NCBI GenBank assembly: GCA_017303835.1
Contig: JAFLBI010000001.1
Span: forward strand, 992,001-1,056,000
Direction: 5' to 3'
From: Chitinophagales bacterium
Lineage (GTDB): Bacteria > Bacteroidota > Bacteroidia > Chitinophagales > Chitinophagaceae
DNA: 64,000 nt
In this document: one piece after another, positions 18,601-25,458 of the stretch
Layout: every line of letters begins with the position of its first letter
Position numbering within the stretch: position 1 is the stretch's first letter
The notes under the pieces: generated by a model
Databases searched by the model: none
Seen by the model: only the letters and a program-made list of their open reading frames with translations
What the model was told of the DNA's origin: nothing
Program-made: the position numbers and the translations under genes

Positions 18601-18623
18601 ATAATTACCTCACACAATCTTAG
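12681..18623 (+). CDS. Cytosolic multi-PAS hybrid sensor histidine kinase
   Basis: 1980 residues, no signal peptide or membrane segment. Approximate order: PAS 1-128; GAF 145-303; second GAF-like sensor region 320-430; then nine further PAS/PAC units about 440-560, 566-692, 696-817, 824-940, 950-1067, 1075-1195, 1204-1318, 1327-1445 and 1451-1565, many ending in DITE-like motifs; coiled coil; HisKA with phosphorylated H1619 (MSHELRTPMNS); HATPase with an N-box near 1732, DSGFGI near 1763 and GTGLGLAV near 1795; receiver domain 1856-1980 with D1910 (LLDLNL). Units at 566-692 and 696-817 are recent duplicates. The response-regulator gene follows 4 bases after the stop, a likely partner. Signal unknown; several PAS units could bind different ligands. 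Confidence 0.93.
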   Translation: MEKQNLVSLFQSMAIGIVYQNSNGQIISANQAAEELLGLSQDQIMGRTSMDPEWHAIHPDGTNFPGETHPAMIALKTGKPVYNTPMGIYHPLKKKYTWILINAYPEFEKGAETPHQVYATFTDVTELIETEKRLRKERRLQELLALVSKTFIHVAPGELDKQIDNILKELGDFIEADRMYIFTYDFVKMTATNTYEWCAPGIEPQIAYLQNTPVDLLTDWTENHREGKTMWIDDVFALPPNSQLRVILEPQEIKSMIAVPLMDGKTCLGFVGLDAVTHHHTFSNEEETLLRVFADALVNLYKRIDADKRLRSSSYMLNERIKELRCIHAMTELSEKINLSTDEFFEKTLVIIPPGYEFPDKVRVKIDYKKKSYTTLAYSPTDIYMEADLVVNNELLGKIRIDNPSGYPFMEEEFSLLDNIKRSIELYFEKKESRKNLEEEREKYSIIANNTFNWEFWKDSNGDYIFMSPACEKISGYSSEVFLNGTLNIYDIIHPDDVESHKQHQEAAIKQSEPVTFQFRVITKSGAEKIIEQVCFPVYGFKGKFLGLRGTNVDITEKAQKDKLLAESEARLSSLVNSQSNYILRTDLLGRHTFWNKKFEDDFGWLYGGTRGLELSSSMASICSYHQDRAREAVKICLLEPGKVVPVELDKPTQDGGTVVTYWEFVCITDSEGNPSEMQCVGIDITERKRAEEALKTSQQRLLNLVNSQTSYVLRTDLYGQHTYWNNKFEEEFGWIYGTDLDHGDALKSICDYHHERARVVVEKCIHQPGTTFKVELDKPTKEKGIRTTLWEFVCLTDNDGMPTEIQCIGVDITDRIQMEQTLRESEDKYRTLINSVDAAIMQFDQAGNCHYMNSIAARPHEVSPESLIGKNIRDLLPEKDAVNILAIIEQVMLTNEGTVLELLIHPSNKELWVRNSFQPIRDLSGKPIAVLSYASDITDKKKAEIKLQQSEQKYKVLFEDSPDPYLIFHEGRLIECNQPTLELLKISKQEILGSAPHEFSPTFQPNGKRSEEYAKALIEETLRVGKSTFEWTHLRKDGSTFIVEVSLSMTEYNNIPVMFTTWRDITELKQAEDAIKAATDRFNEVTKHSKSVIWEVDTVGKYVYISDATESVFGYSPDELIGKYFFDLHPETEREQYAQNGLSLISTGTEIVDFHNPIVRKDGQLIWVSTNGTPIRNSEGKVIGYKGVDTDITARKLAEEDLRKFKNISDKANYGTAIANLNGELVYCNEAFALMHGWGIEELLGKKLDTVIGSTQSAENQQQAQKALLTDGYIYQEVTHRRKDGTEFPAFVNIKIINDPDGKPEYMSGTVVDISDIKNAESALRESEGNLNQAQQIAKMGSWELDLRTYTTQWSDNYYNIIELDRTVKPDARLFNAMAHPDDRANMAVQETALLQTKKPVSFEMRLVMPDGRIKWIQNNVVGTFEQDQLVALKGVNIDITEKKLQEEQIRIQNERLSAIIEAMPDLIFISDREGNYLEFIRSGHKTDKHSYANVVGKNIGDIYGEQEAKKHIKNIQRCLETGERITYEYEWLDNGERIFFEGTIVPLDKNRVLRFVRDISDRKKIEHELVELNAGLGKRIHERTRELERSNIELLYARVEAEEANKSKSEFLSRMSHELRTPMNSILGFAQLLEMGEHSEAQLKSVHHILRSGKHLLDLINEVLDIARIEAGRVSISVEAVSAKDIITDCLDTIQPLAASKGIRIHTDVAAETFIRADKQRLKQVLINIMNNAIKYNRNNGDVWIKAIPLPGLQSNMVKLVIKDSGFGIAEKDISKVFLPFERIGAENHNIEGTGLGLAVVKQLTELMGGNVGVESEEGKGSTFWITLTESISELQRVRTNGDIHQIATISNSIGGTVLYVEDNASNVELIEQIVLTKRKDVKLDVVMYGKQALPRALEIKPSLILLDLNLSDIHGSEVLTQLKSNVQTSAIPVVVISADAMPAQITKLKESGAAGYLTKPIELNELLKVIDNYLTQS

Positions 18624-18627
18624 TCCA

Positions 18628-19734
18628 ATGAATGCCAGTCTGAAAGACGCCAGAATATTGATTATTGATGACCAGCAGGCCAACGTGGAAGTATTGGAAA
18701 ACCTACTGATGGTAAAAGGCTACTTACACGTTAAATCTGTAACGGATGCCCGTAAAGCCATACCTGCCATTAAAGAGATACAACCTGAGTTGATCTTATT
18801 GGACCTGATGATGCCCCATTTATCAGGATTTGAAGTGATGGCTAAAATGAAAGAAGAAGGGCTTATGAGTCGCTTTATGCCCATCATGGTACTTACTGCT
18901 GATGTGAGTATGGAAGCCAAACAAAGGGCGTTAGCGGGTGGTGCAAGCGATTTTACCACCAAACCCTTTAATCTGGTTGAGGTAGACTTGAGAATCAAGA
19001 ATCTGCTTTTCAATGTGTATTTGCTCTCACAGCTAAAAGATCAGAATCAGGTACTGGAAGATAAAGTAGCTGAACGTACCCGTGATCTGGAACAAGCAAA
19101 AACCGCAGCAGAAGAAAGCGAAGAACGCTACAGAAGCTTGTTTAATGCCAACCAGGATTGTATTACCCTCTTCTCTATCGACAATAATGAACCATCAAAA
19201 TTGATCAGCTGTAACGACGCTGCACCTAGATTGCTGGGATACACAAGAGCAGAGATGCTAACCCTTACCATTTTTGACATTGACGTTTCCTGTACACCGG
19301 ATGTAATTGGTGGACATATTGATCAACTGAAAGCAACCGGTCAGCTCAATTTTGAAACACAATACCGATGTAAAGATGGAAGCCTGAAAGAAATGGATGT
19401 GAAAGCTTCTTTTGTACACCTGCAGGGCCAAAACATAGTCATGAAAATTGCCCGCGATATTTCCGCGCTGAAAGCGCAACAAAAAGCCATTCAATTGCAG
19501 AATGAGAAGCTCAAGGAAATAGCATGGGCACAATCACATCTCGTAAGAGCACCATTGACTAAAATCATGGGTGCAATTGACTTGTTAAGCAGTAATCCGG
19601 ATCAGGATAAAGAAGGCAGACAAGTATTAATCCAAGCATTGGAGCAGTCCTCTGCTGAATTAGACAATATCATTCAAGATATCACAGAAAAAAGCTATGC
19701 TGAAGGCATTCGCATCAGCAAAAAAGCGGATTAA
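18628..19734 (+). CDS. Response regulator with PAS and orphan histidine-phosphotransfer-like domain
   Basis: 368 residues from ATG at 18628, chosen because it lies just after the kinase stop; an in-frame ATG at 18598 would overlap the kinase by 26 bases. Receiver domain at 1-125 with D59 (LLDLMMP); linker coiled coil about 130-165; PAS about 165-290; then a HisKA-like segment with H304 in QSHLVRAPL. The protein ends 64 residues later, so the HATPase domain is absent. Such domains are common in Bacteroidota PAS proteins and may act as phospho-acceptors or dimerisation units. The stop codon interlocks with that of the convergent desaturase gene (TTAA at 19731-19734). Confidence 0.85.
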   Translation: MNASLKDARILIIDDQQANVEVLENLLMVKGYLHVKSVTDARKAIPAIKEIQPELILLDLMMPHLSGFEVMAKMKEEGLMSRFMPIMVLTADVSMEAKQRALAGGASDFTTKPFNLVEVDLRIKNLLFNVYLLSQLKDQNQVLEDKVAERTRDLEQAKTAAEESEERYRSLFNANQDCITLFSIDNNEPSKLISCNDAAPRLLGYTRAEMLTLTIFDIDVSCTPDVIGGHIDQLKATGQLNFETQYRCKDGSLKEMDVKASFVHLQGQNIVMKIARDISALKAQQKAIQLQNEKLKEIAWAQSHLVRAPLTKIMGAIDLLSSNPDQDKEGRQVLIQALEQSSAELDNIIQDITEKSYAEGIRISKKAD

Positions 19735-20807
19735 TTTCTTCCCATATCTCTGAGAAAACGAACGTGTGCTACCACTGCCCTACGCATGGTTGGATATTCA
19801 ATGTATTGCAACTGGTATTCGCGGCAAACATCTCTTACAATTTGGCTAATGGCAGGATAATGCACGTGTGAGATCTTAGGAAATAGATGGTGCTCAATCT
19901 GGAAATTCAATCCACCTACCAACCAGCTCACCAATTTGTTTCTGGTAGCAAAATTGGCTGTTGTCTTAATTTGGTGAATTGCAAATTCGTCTTCCATTTT
20001 ATTGGCTTCATCTGCTAAGGGGAAATGTGCATCTTCCACAGTATGTGCTAACTGGAAAACAATACTCAATACAAATCCGGCCAATAATGTGGTTACCAAA
20101 AAACCGGTTAACCAAGCTAACCAACCACAAGCCCAAATAGGGATTACCACAAAAATGACTGCATGTGCCGCTTTCGTTAACCAGAAACCAGCATGGTCGT
20201 ACCAAGCCATTTTCTTCAACGGAATGGGACCGATTTTCTGACTGAAATACTTTTTGTAGTCGGTAAAAAATACCCAGAACAAATACAGCATTGCATATAA
20301 CATCCAGAAATACCAATGCTGAATACGATGTAGTTTTAATTTTTTCTGGGTAGGTGCCAAACGCATGAAAATGCCTGTTTCAATATCATCATCTACCCCA
20401 TCAATATTGGTAAAGCTGTGGTGGATCATGTTATGCTTAACATTCCACATAAAATGCGCAGCACCCATGATGTTCACAGAGTGTGCAGCAATTTTATTCA
20501 CCCATTTGTATTTGCTGAAACTGCCATGACTGCCATCGTGCATTACATTAAAGCCCACACCGGCAATTAAACCACCAAGTGTGAAGCACTCTAAAATAGC
20601 CCAATACCACACTGGCGTAAAAAATACGACATGAATATAGATCGCAATAAAAGCAGCAATCATGATAATGGCCTTCAAAAACAATTGCCAATTACCTGTT
20701 GGTGCAATTTTATTTTCTTCAAAATATTTCGCAACTCTTTGCTTTAATTCTGTGTGGAGCGAATGTTTAACTGAGGGGAACTTAGGAACAGAAAAAGACA
20801 CTGACAT
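19731..20807 (-). CDS. Membrane fatty acid desaturase (acyl-CoA/linoleoyl-CoA type)
   Basis: About 358 residues from ATG at 20807 (start MSVSFSVPKFPSV); another ATG at 20831 would add 8 residues. Di-iron desaturase with the three histidine boxes: HDGSH near 90, HNMIHH near 125, and QIEHH near the C-terminus (FQIEHHLFPKISHVHYP). Four to six hydrophobic segments fit an integral membrane enzyme. The QIEHH form of the third box is typical of front-end (delta-5/6-like) and related acyl desaturases; substrate unknown. Expected job: adjusting membrane fluidity. The end interlocks with the stop of the response-regulator gene. Confidence 0.88.
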   Translation of the reverse strand: MSVSFSVPKFPSVKHSLHTELKQRVAKYFEENKIAPTGNWQLFLKAIIMIAAFIAIYIHVVFFTPVWYWAILECFTLGGLIAGVGFNVMHDGSHGSFSKYKWVNKIAAHSVNIMGAAHFMWNVKHNMIHHSFTNIDGVDDDIETGIFMRLAPTQKKLKLHRIQHWYFWMLYAMLYLFWVFFTDYKKYFSQKIGPIPLKKMAWYDHAGFWLTKAAHAVIFVVIPIWACGWLAWLTGFLVTTLLAGFVLSIVFQLAHTVEDAHFPLADEANKMEDEFAIHQIKTTANFATRNKLVSWLVGGLNFQIEHHLFPKISHVHYPAISQIVRDVCREYQLQYIEYPTMRRAVVAHVRFLRDMGRN

Positions 20808-20911
20808 GAATGAGGGTTGAGTACCCAACAAAGAAAAGTATTCATAGGCGCATTACCCAATAAAGCAGCGAAAAATATATGCACCTCCAATTGAATTAAC
20901 ATTCACATGAC

Positions 20912-20944
20912 AAAAGCCCCTTCATTATTGCAATGAAAGGGCTT
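20912..20944 (-). terminator. Terminator of the serine palmitoyltransferase gene
   Basis: Stem AAAGCCCCTTCATT/AATGAAAGGGCTTT (one mismatch) around ATTGC, with a T tract on the minus-strand transcript. Confidence 0.75.
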
Positions 20945-20971
20945 TGTGTTGAATATTAGTTTATCAAAAGT

Positions 20972-22231
20972 TTAACGTGCATCAGCCATATCAGGAATGG
21001 CATCTACACGGTATGCACCAGCATCCAATTTCTCCTTGGTTTCGCTAAATGCTTTCAGTGTGATTTCAATATCCTCATCTGTATGTGCCGCTGATGGAAT
21101 CAGGCGATAAATGATATGTCCTTTTGGAATTACAGGATACACTACGATAGATGCAAACACCCCATAGTTCTCACGCAGATCCATCACCATGGCAGTCGCT
21201 TCTTCTACTCCACCCTTCATGTAAACTGGTGTAACAGGACTATCTGTTTTACCGATATCAAACCCACGCTCTTTCAAACCGTTTTGCAATTTTCTTGCAT
21301 TGCTCCAAAGCTTGGCTCTCAGCTCAGGCATGTTGCGCAACATTTCCAAACGCTTGAGGTTACCAATCACGATTGGCATTGGTAAGCTCTTCGCAAAAAT
21401 CTGTGAGCGAATATTGTAACGGATATAATCAATGATGATTCTTGGACCAGCTAGGAACGCACCAATAGAAGCCATTGATTTTGCAAATGTGCTGAAGTAC
21501 AAATCGATGTCTTCCTGACAACCCTGCTCTTCACCGGCACCTGCACCTGTAGCACCCAAAGTACCAAAACCGTGTGCATCATCTACCAACAAACGGAAAT
21601 CAAATGCATTTTTCAGTTCGCAGATTTCTTTCAACTTACCCTGATCACCAGCCATGCCAAACACCCCTTCCGTGATCACCAGAATACCGCCGGTCTTTTG
21701 CTTTTCAATCAAAGCAGTTGCGCGCTCTAATTGCTTGCGGCAATCTTCCACATCATTGTGCTTAAACACATAACGGTGTCCCGGATGTAAACGCAATCCA
21801 TCAATAATACATGCGTGGCTTTCAGCATCGTACACAATCACATCATGGCGACCGCAAATTGCATCAATCGCACTCATGATACCCTGGTAACCGAAGTTCA
21901 TCAGGATGGCGTCTTCTTTCTGCTCGAATGCTGCCAGTTCTGCTTCCAGACGTTCGTGGTGATTAGAATTACCACTCATCATACGCGCACCCATTGGATA
22001 AGCTAAACCATATTGTGCGCTGGCTTCTGCATCCACTTTTCTGATTTCAGGATGGTTGGCCAGTCCCAGATAGTTATTGAGACTCCATACAATCATTTCC
22101 TTTCCACGGAAATGCATGCGGCTGCTGATATCACCTTCCAGCTTAGGAAAAGCGAAATAGCCATGTGCACGCTCACGGTGCTGTCCGATTGGACCATAAT
22201 TCTTCACCAGCTTCTCAAAAATATCTGCCAT
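20972..22231 (-). CDS. spt: Serine palmitoyltransferase-like alpha-oxoamine synthase
   Basis: 419 residues, PLP fold type I. Cofactor lysine K251 in FAKSMAS; D217 and H220 in VDDAHGFG contact PLP; H139 in ESHA stacks on the ring. Alpha-oxoamine synthases condense an amino acid with an acyl-CoA. The long N-terminus (HGYFAFPKLEGDISSRMHFRGKEMIVWSLNNYLGL in two parts), the GNSNHHERLE motif and the Bacteroidota setting favour serine palmitoyltransferase, first step of sphingolipid synthesis. Alternatives are 2-amino-3-oxobutyrate CoA ligase or a BioF-like enzyme. Its own promoter lies at 22265-22295 and a terminator at 20912. Confidence 0.8.
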   Translation of the reverse strand: MADIFEKLVKNYGPIGQHRERAHGYFAFPKLEGDISSRMHFRGKEMIVWSLNNYLGLANHPEIRKVDAEASAQYGLAYPMGARMMSGNSNHHERLEAELAAFEQKEDAILMNFGYQGIMSAIDAICGRHDVIVYDAESHACIIDGLRLHPGHRYVFKHNDVEDCRKQLERATALIEKQKTGGILVITEGVFGMAGDQGKLKEICELKNAFDFRLLVDDAHGFGTLGATGAGAGEEQGCQEDIDLYFSTFAKSMASIGAFLAGPRIIIDYIRYNIRSQIFAKSLPMPIVIGNLKRLEMLRNMPELRAKLWSNARKLQNGLKERGFDIGKTDSPVTPVYMKGGVEEATAMVMDLRENYGVFASIVVYPVIPKGHIIYRLIPSAAHTDEDIEITLKAFSETKEKLDAGAYRVDAIPDMADAR

Positions 22232-22264
22232 ATGATTTTTTTATGAAATGTGATAAAACTGGCG

Positions 22265-22295
22265 CAAAGTTAACCCAAAGCAACGGAAAGGGCAA
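22265..22295 (-). promoter_or_regulatory. Bacteroidota-type promoter of the serine palmitoyltransferase gene
   Basis: On the minus strand TTG (22293-22295), 20 bases, then TAACTTTG (22265-22272), a full match to the TTG-N17-23-TAnnTTTG pattern; 33 bases before the start codon. Confidence 0.6.
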
Positions 22296-22323
22296 GGCCA
22301 TTTATACACGGTTACTTACCTTC

Positions 22324-23991
22324 ATGGCTCATTTTAACAGCATGTATAAATCAATGTTTTCGATGCTCTGCGGGCTTGTTTGGCTAACCGCAACAGCACA
22401 ACCCAAAACCAAGCCGGCCAAAGCAAGTACGTTAGACAGACCCAAACTCGTGGTGGGTATTGTGATCGACCAGATGCGCTGGGATTTTCTCTACCGTTAT
22501 TATGATCAGTACAAACCCAATGGCGGGTTTAAGCGCATGCTGGGTGAAGGCTTCACCTGTGAAAATAACATGATCCCTTACGCCCCAACCATCACTGCTT
22601 GCGGACATACCTGTGCTTACACAGGCAGTGTACCCAATGTGCATGGCATTACAGGCAATGCCTGGTGGGATAGTAAAAAAATGCGCAGTGTGTATTGCAG
22701 CGAAGACAATGAAGTGGAAACCGTAGGCAGTAACACCGCAGCGGGTAAGATGAGCCCCAAGAATATGCTGGTTACCAGTATTTGTGATGAGCTGCGCTTG
22801 GCAACCAATTTCAAAAGCAAGGTGATTGGAGTTGCCATCAAAGACCGCGGTGCCATTCTGCCTGCAGGTCATAGCGCGAATGCAGCTTATTGGTACGACA
22901 ATAAAACCGGTAACTGGATCAGCTCTACCTGGTACATGCAGCAATTACCAAAATGGGTACAGGATTTTAATAGCAGAAAAATCACGGATAGCTTATACAA
23001 ACTCGGCTGGTCTACTTTGTATCCAATGGATCAATATACACAAAGCACCGCCGATGAACAAGCGTACGAAGGCAAACCCTTTGGCAGCAATGCAAAAGGA
23101 TTTCCGTACGACCTGAGCGGCTTTGTTGGCAAAAATTATAACAGCATTTCTACTACGCCACATGGCAATACTTTAACCATGCTTATGGCCAGTGCGGCTT
23201 TAGAATCTGAGGAATTGGGTAAGGATGCTATTACAGATTTTTTGGCAGTAAGTTTTTCTTCTCCAGATTATGTGGGTCATTCATTTGGCCCTAACTCAAT
23301 TGAGGTGCAAGACACCTATCTCCGCTTAGATCAGACACTCGGCGATTTCTTCAATAAACTGGATCAACAAGTGGGTAAAGGCAATTACACTGTTTTCCTT
23401 ACTGCAGATCATGGTGTGGCGCATGTGCCCGGCTTTATGAAAGCCAATAAACTTCCTGCAGAGCCTTTTGATGATGTGGCTTTGATGAAGCAACTGAATG
23501 CATCACTGAAAGAGAAATTTGGCGCAGATAGTCTTGTTGTAAGCATGTACAATTACCAGGTGCACATCAACCATAAAAAAACTGCTGCCAATAAGCTTGA
23601 CGAAGAAGCTGTTCGGGAACAGATCATTCAACAACTGCGTCAGCACGATCAAATCTCGCATGCATTTTCATTAATGGAAATGGATGAATATCCGCTTACC
23701 GCAACCATCAGAGAAAGAATTAAGAATGGCTATTACCCAATGCGTTCTGGTGATGTACAGTTTATCTTGAAACCCGGCTATATTGATGGAGGCAATACAG
23801 GTACCACACATGGTCTGTGGAATCCTTATGACAGCCATATTCCATTGGTTTGGTATGGTTGGGGTATCAAGCAAGGCAAGCTGAACAGAGAAACTTATAT
23901 GACAGATATTGCACCTACCCTTGCAGCTTTATTGCGCATACAAATGCCGAACGGCGCAGTGGGCCATGTGATACCTGAGGTGATGAAATAA
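22324..23991 (+). CDS. pafA: PafA-type alkaline phosphatase (sulfatase superfamily)
   Basis: About 555 residues from ATG at 22324 (ATGs at 22342 and 22354 also give a good signal peptide; MYKSMFSMLCGLVWLTATAQ begins at 22342). Exported zinc phosphomonoesterase. VIDQMRWDFLYRYY gives the first metal aspartate; the nucleophile is the Thr of PTITACGH (T91 counted from 22324); SPDYVGHSFGP and FLTADHGVAHVP hold the remaining Asp/His metal ligands; GTTHG near the C-terminus is a further ligand region. A threonine nucleophile is the PafA hallmark. It frees phosphate from organic esters in the periplasm. Divergent from spt, convergent with icd. Confidence 0.85.
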   Translation: MAHFNSMYKSMFSMLCGLVWLTATAQPKTKPAKASTLDRPKLVVGIVIDQMRWDFLYRYYDQYKPNGGFKRMLGEGFTCENNMIPYAPTITACGHTCAYTGSVPNVHGITGNAWWDSKKMRSVYCSEDNEVETVGSNTAAGKMSPKNMLVTSICDELRLATNFKSKVIGVAIKDRGAILPAGHSANAAYWYDNKTGNWISSTWYMQQLPKWVQDFNSRKITDSLYKLGWSTLYPMDQYTQSTADEQAYEGKPFGSNAKGFPYDLSGFVGKNYNSISTTPHGNTLTMLMASAALESEELGKDAITDFLAVSFSSPDYVGHSFGPNSIEVQDTYLRLDQTLGDFFNKLDQQVGKGNYTVFLTADHGVAHVPGFMKANKLPAEPFDDVALMKQLNASLKEKFGADSLVVSMYNYQVHINHKKTAANKLDEEAVREQIIQQLRQHDQISHAFSLMEMDEYPLTATIRERIKNGYYPMRSGDVQFILKPGYIDGGNTGTTHGLWNPYDSHIPLVWYGWGIKQGKLNRETYMTDIAPTLAALLRIQMPNGAVGHVIPEVMK

Positions 23992-24101
23992 TTGCAACAG
24001 TGTGTCGAATATGGAAAATTATTTCGATGATTTTCCTAAATTGCTAACCTCAATGCACATGAGAACCTTAAAACAACCAGTAGTAACACTGCTGGTTACA
24101 A

Positions 24102-24131
24102 AAAAGTCCCAACGATACCGTTGGGACTTTT
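24102..24131. terminator. Bidirectional terminator between pafA and icd
   Basis: Perfect 13-bp stem AAAAGTCCCAACG/CGTTGGGACTTTT with loop ATAC, between two convergent genes. Confidence 0.88.
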
Positions 24132-24150
24132 GCTTTAAAACTATTGACCA

Positions 24151-25380
24151 CTAAGCCAGCTTAGCTTGCAGGTTTTTATCCAATTCATCCAGGAACTCTT
24201 CTGTGTACAGATAATGTTCACCATGATTTACTTTATTGCCATGGATACATACTGCTAAGTCCTTGGTCATCTTACCACTCTCTACAGTTTCCACACAAAC
24301 TTGTTCCAAAGCCTGACAGAAACGAATCAGCTCCTGATTGCCATCCAGCTTACCACGGAATTCCAGACCGCGTGTCCAAGCAAAGATGGAGGCAATTGGG
24401 TTAGTAGAAGTAGGCTTACCCTTTTGGTGCTCGCGGTAGTGACGTGTTACTGTACCGTGTGCAGCTTCTGCTTCCATTACTTTACCATCAGGTGTAACTA
24501 ATGTAGAAGTCATCAGACCTAAAGAACCGAAGCCCTGTGCAACAGTATCACTCTGCACATCACCATCATAGTTTTTACAAGCCCAAACGAAATTACCATT
24601 CCACTTCAGTGCGCTGGCCACCATGTCATCAATCAGGCGATGCTCATAAGTTATACCGGCTGCATCAAAAGAAGCTTTGAATTCTTGCTGGTATACTTCT
24701 TCGAAAATGTCCTTGAAACGACCATCGTATTTCTTCAGGATGGTATTCTTGGTTGATAAGTACAAAGGCCATTTCTTCATCAGTGCCTGATTGAAACAAG
24801 CACGTGCGAAACCGCGGATACTTTCATCAGTATTGTACATGGCCAAAGCAACGCCATCACCTTTGAAATTGTATACTTCAAACTCTTGTACGGTACCGTC
24901 TTCACCTTCAAACTTTACAGTGAGTTTACCCTTACCCTTGGTAACAAAATCTGTTGCACGATACTGATCACCAAAAGCATGACGACCAATACAGATAGGT
25001 GCAGTCCAGTTAGGCACTAAGCGAGGCACATTGCTACAAACGATGGGCTCACGGAAAACTGTACCATCCAGTATATTGCGGATAGTACCGTTAGGGCTCT
25101 TCCACATTTGCTTCAGGTTAAACTCTGTTACACGTGCTTCATCGGGAGTGATGGTGGCACACTTGATACCAACACCATATTCGCGAATCGCATTTGCTGC
25201 ATCAATAGTTACCTGATCATTGGTGGCATCACGATGCTCGATACCGAGATCGTAGTATTTAATATCTACATCAATGTAAGGGAGAATCAATTTTTCCTTA
25301 ATGAATTTCCAGATGATCCGGGTCATCTCATCGCCGTCCAGTTCCACTACCGGGTTGGCTACTTTGATCTTTGTTGCCAT
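24151..25380 (-). CDS. icd: NADP-dependent isocitrate dehydrogenase (eukaryote-like, type II)
   Basis: 409 residues, full length for the homodimeric type II enzyme. Features: N-terminal [16 protein letters not shown]; the substrate-binding [21 protein letters not shown]; the metal site around [12 protein letters not shown] and NYDGDVQSD; and [16 protein letters not shown], the cofactor segment of NADP enzymes. Oxidatively decarboxylates isocitrate to 2-oxoglutarate in the TCA cycle and supplies NADPH. A TAnnTTTG-type box lies 25 bases upstream of the start. Confidence 0.96.
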   Translation of the reverse strand: MATKIKVANPVVELDGDEMTRIIWKFIKEKLILPYIDVDIKYYDLGIEHRDATNDQVTIDAANAIREYGVGIKCATITPDEARVTEFNLKQMWKSPNGTIRNILDGTVFREPIVCSNVPRLVPNWTAPICIGRHAFGDQYRATDFVTKGKGKLTVKFEGEDGTVQEFEVYNFKGDGVALAMYNTDESIRGFARACFNQALMKKWPLYLSTKNTILKKYDGRFKDIFEEVYQQEFKASFDAAGITYEHRLIDDMVASALKWNGNFVWACKNYDGDVQSDTVAQGFGSLGLMTSTLVTPDGKVMEAEAAHGTVTRHYREHQKGKPTSTNPIASIFAWTRGLEFRGKLDGNQELIRFCQALEQVCVETVESGKMTKDLAVCIHGNKVNHGEHYLYTEEFLDELDKNLQAKLA

Positions 25381-25404
25381 TCTTAGCTTGTTTTAATTGA
25401 GGAG

Positions 25405-25412
25405 CAAATGTA
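25405..25412 (-). promoter_or_regulatory. Candidate -7 box of icd
   Basis: Minus-strand TACATTTG matches the Bacteroidota -7 consensus TAnnTTTG, 25 bases before the icd start; no clear -33 TTG was found. Confidence 0.4.
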
Positions 25413-25458
25413 AAGAATTCATGGTTTTTAGCGGGTAAGCTTGCCAGCAGGCTTTGTA

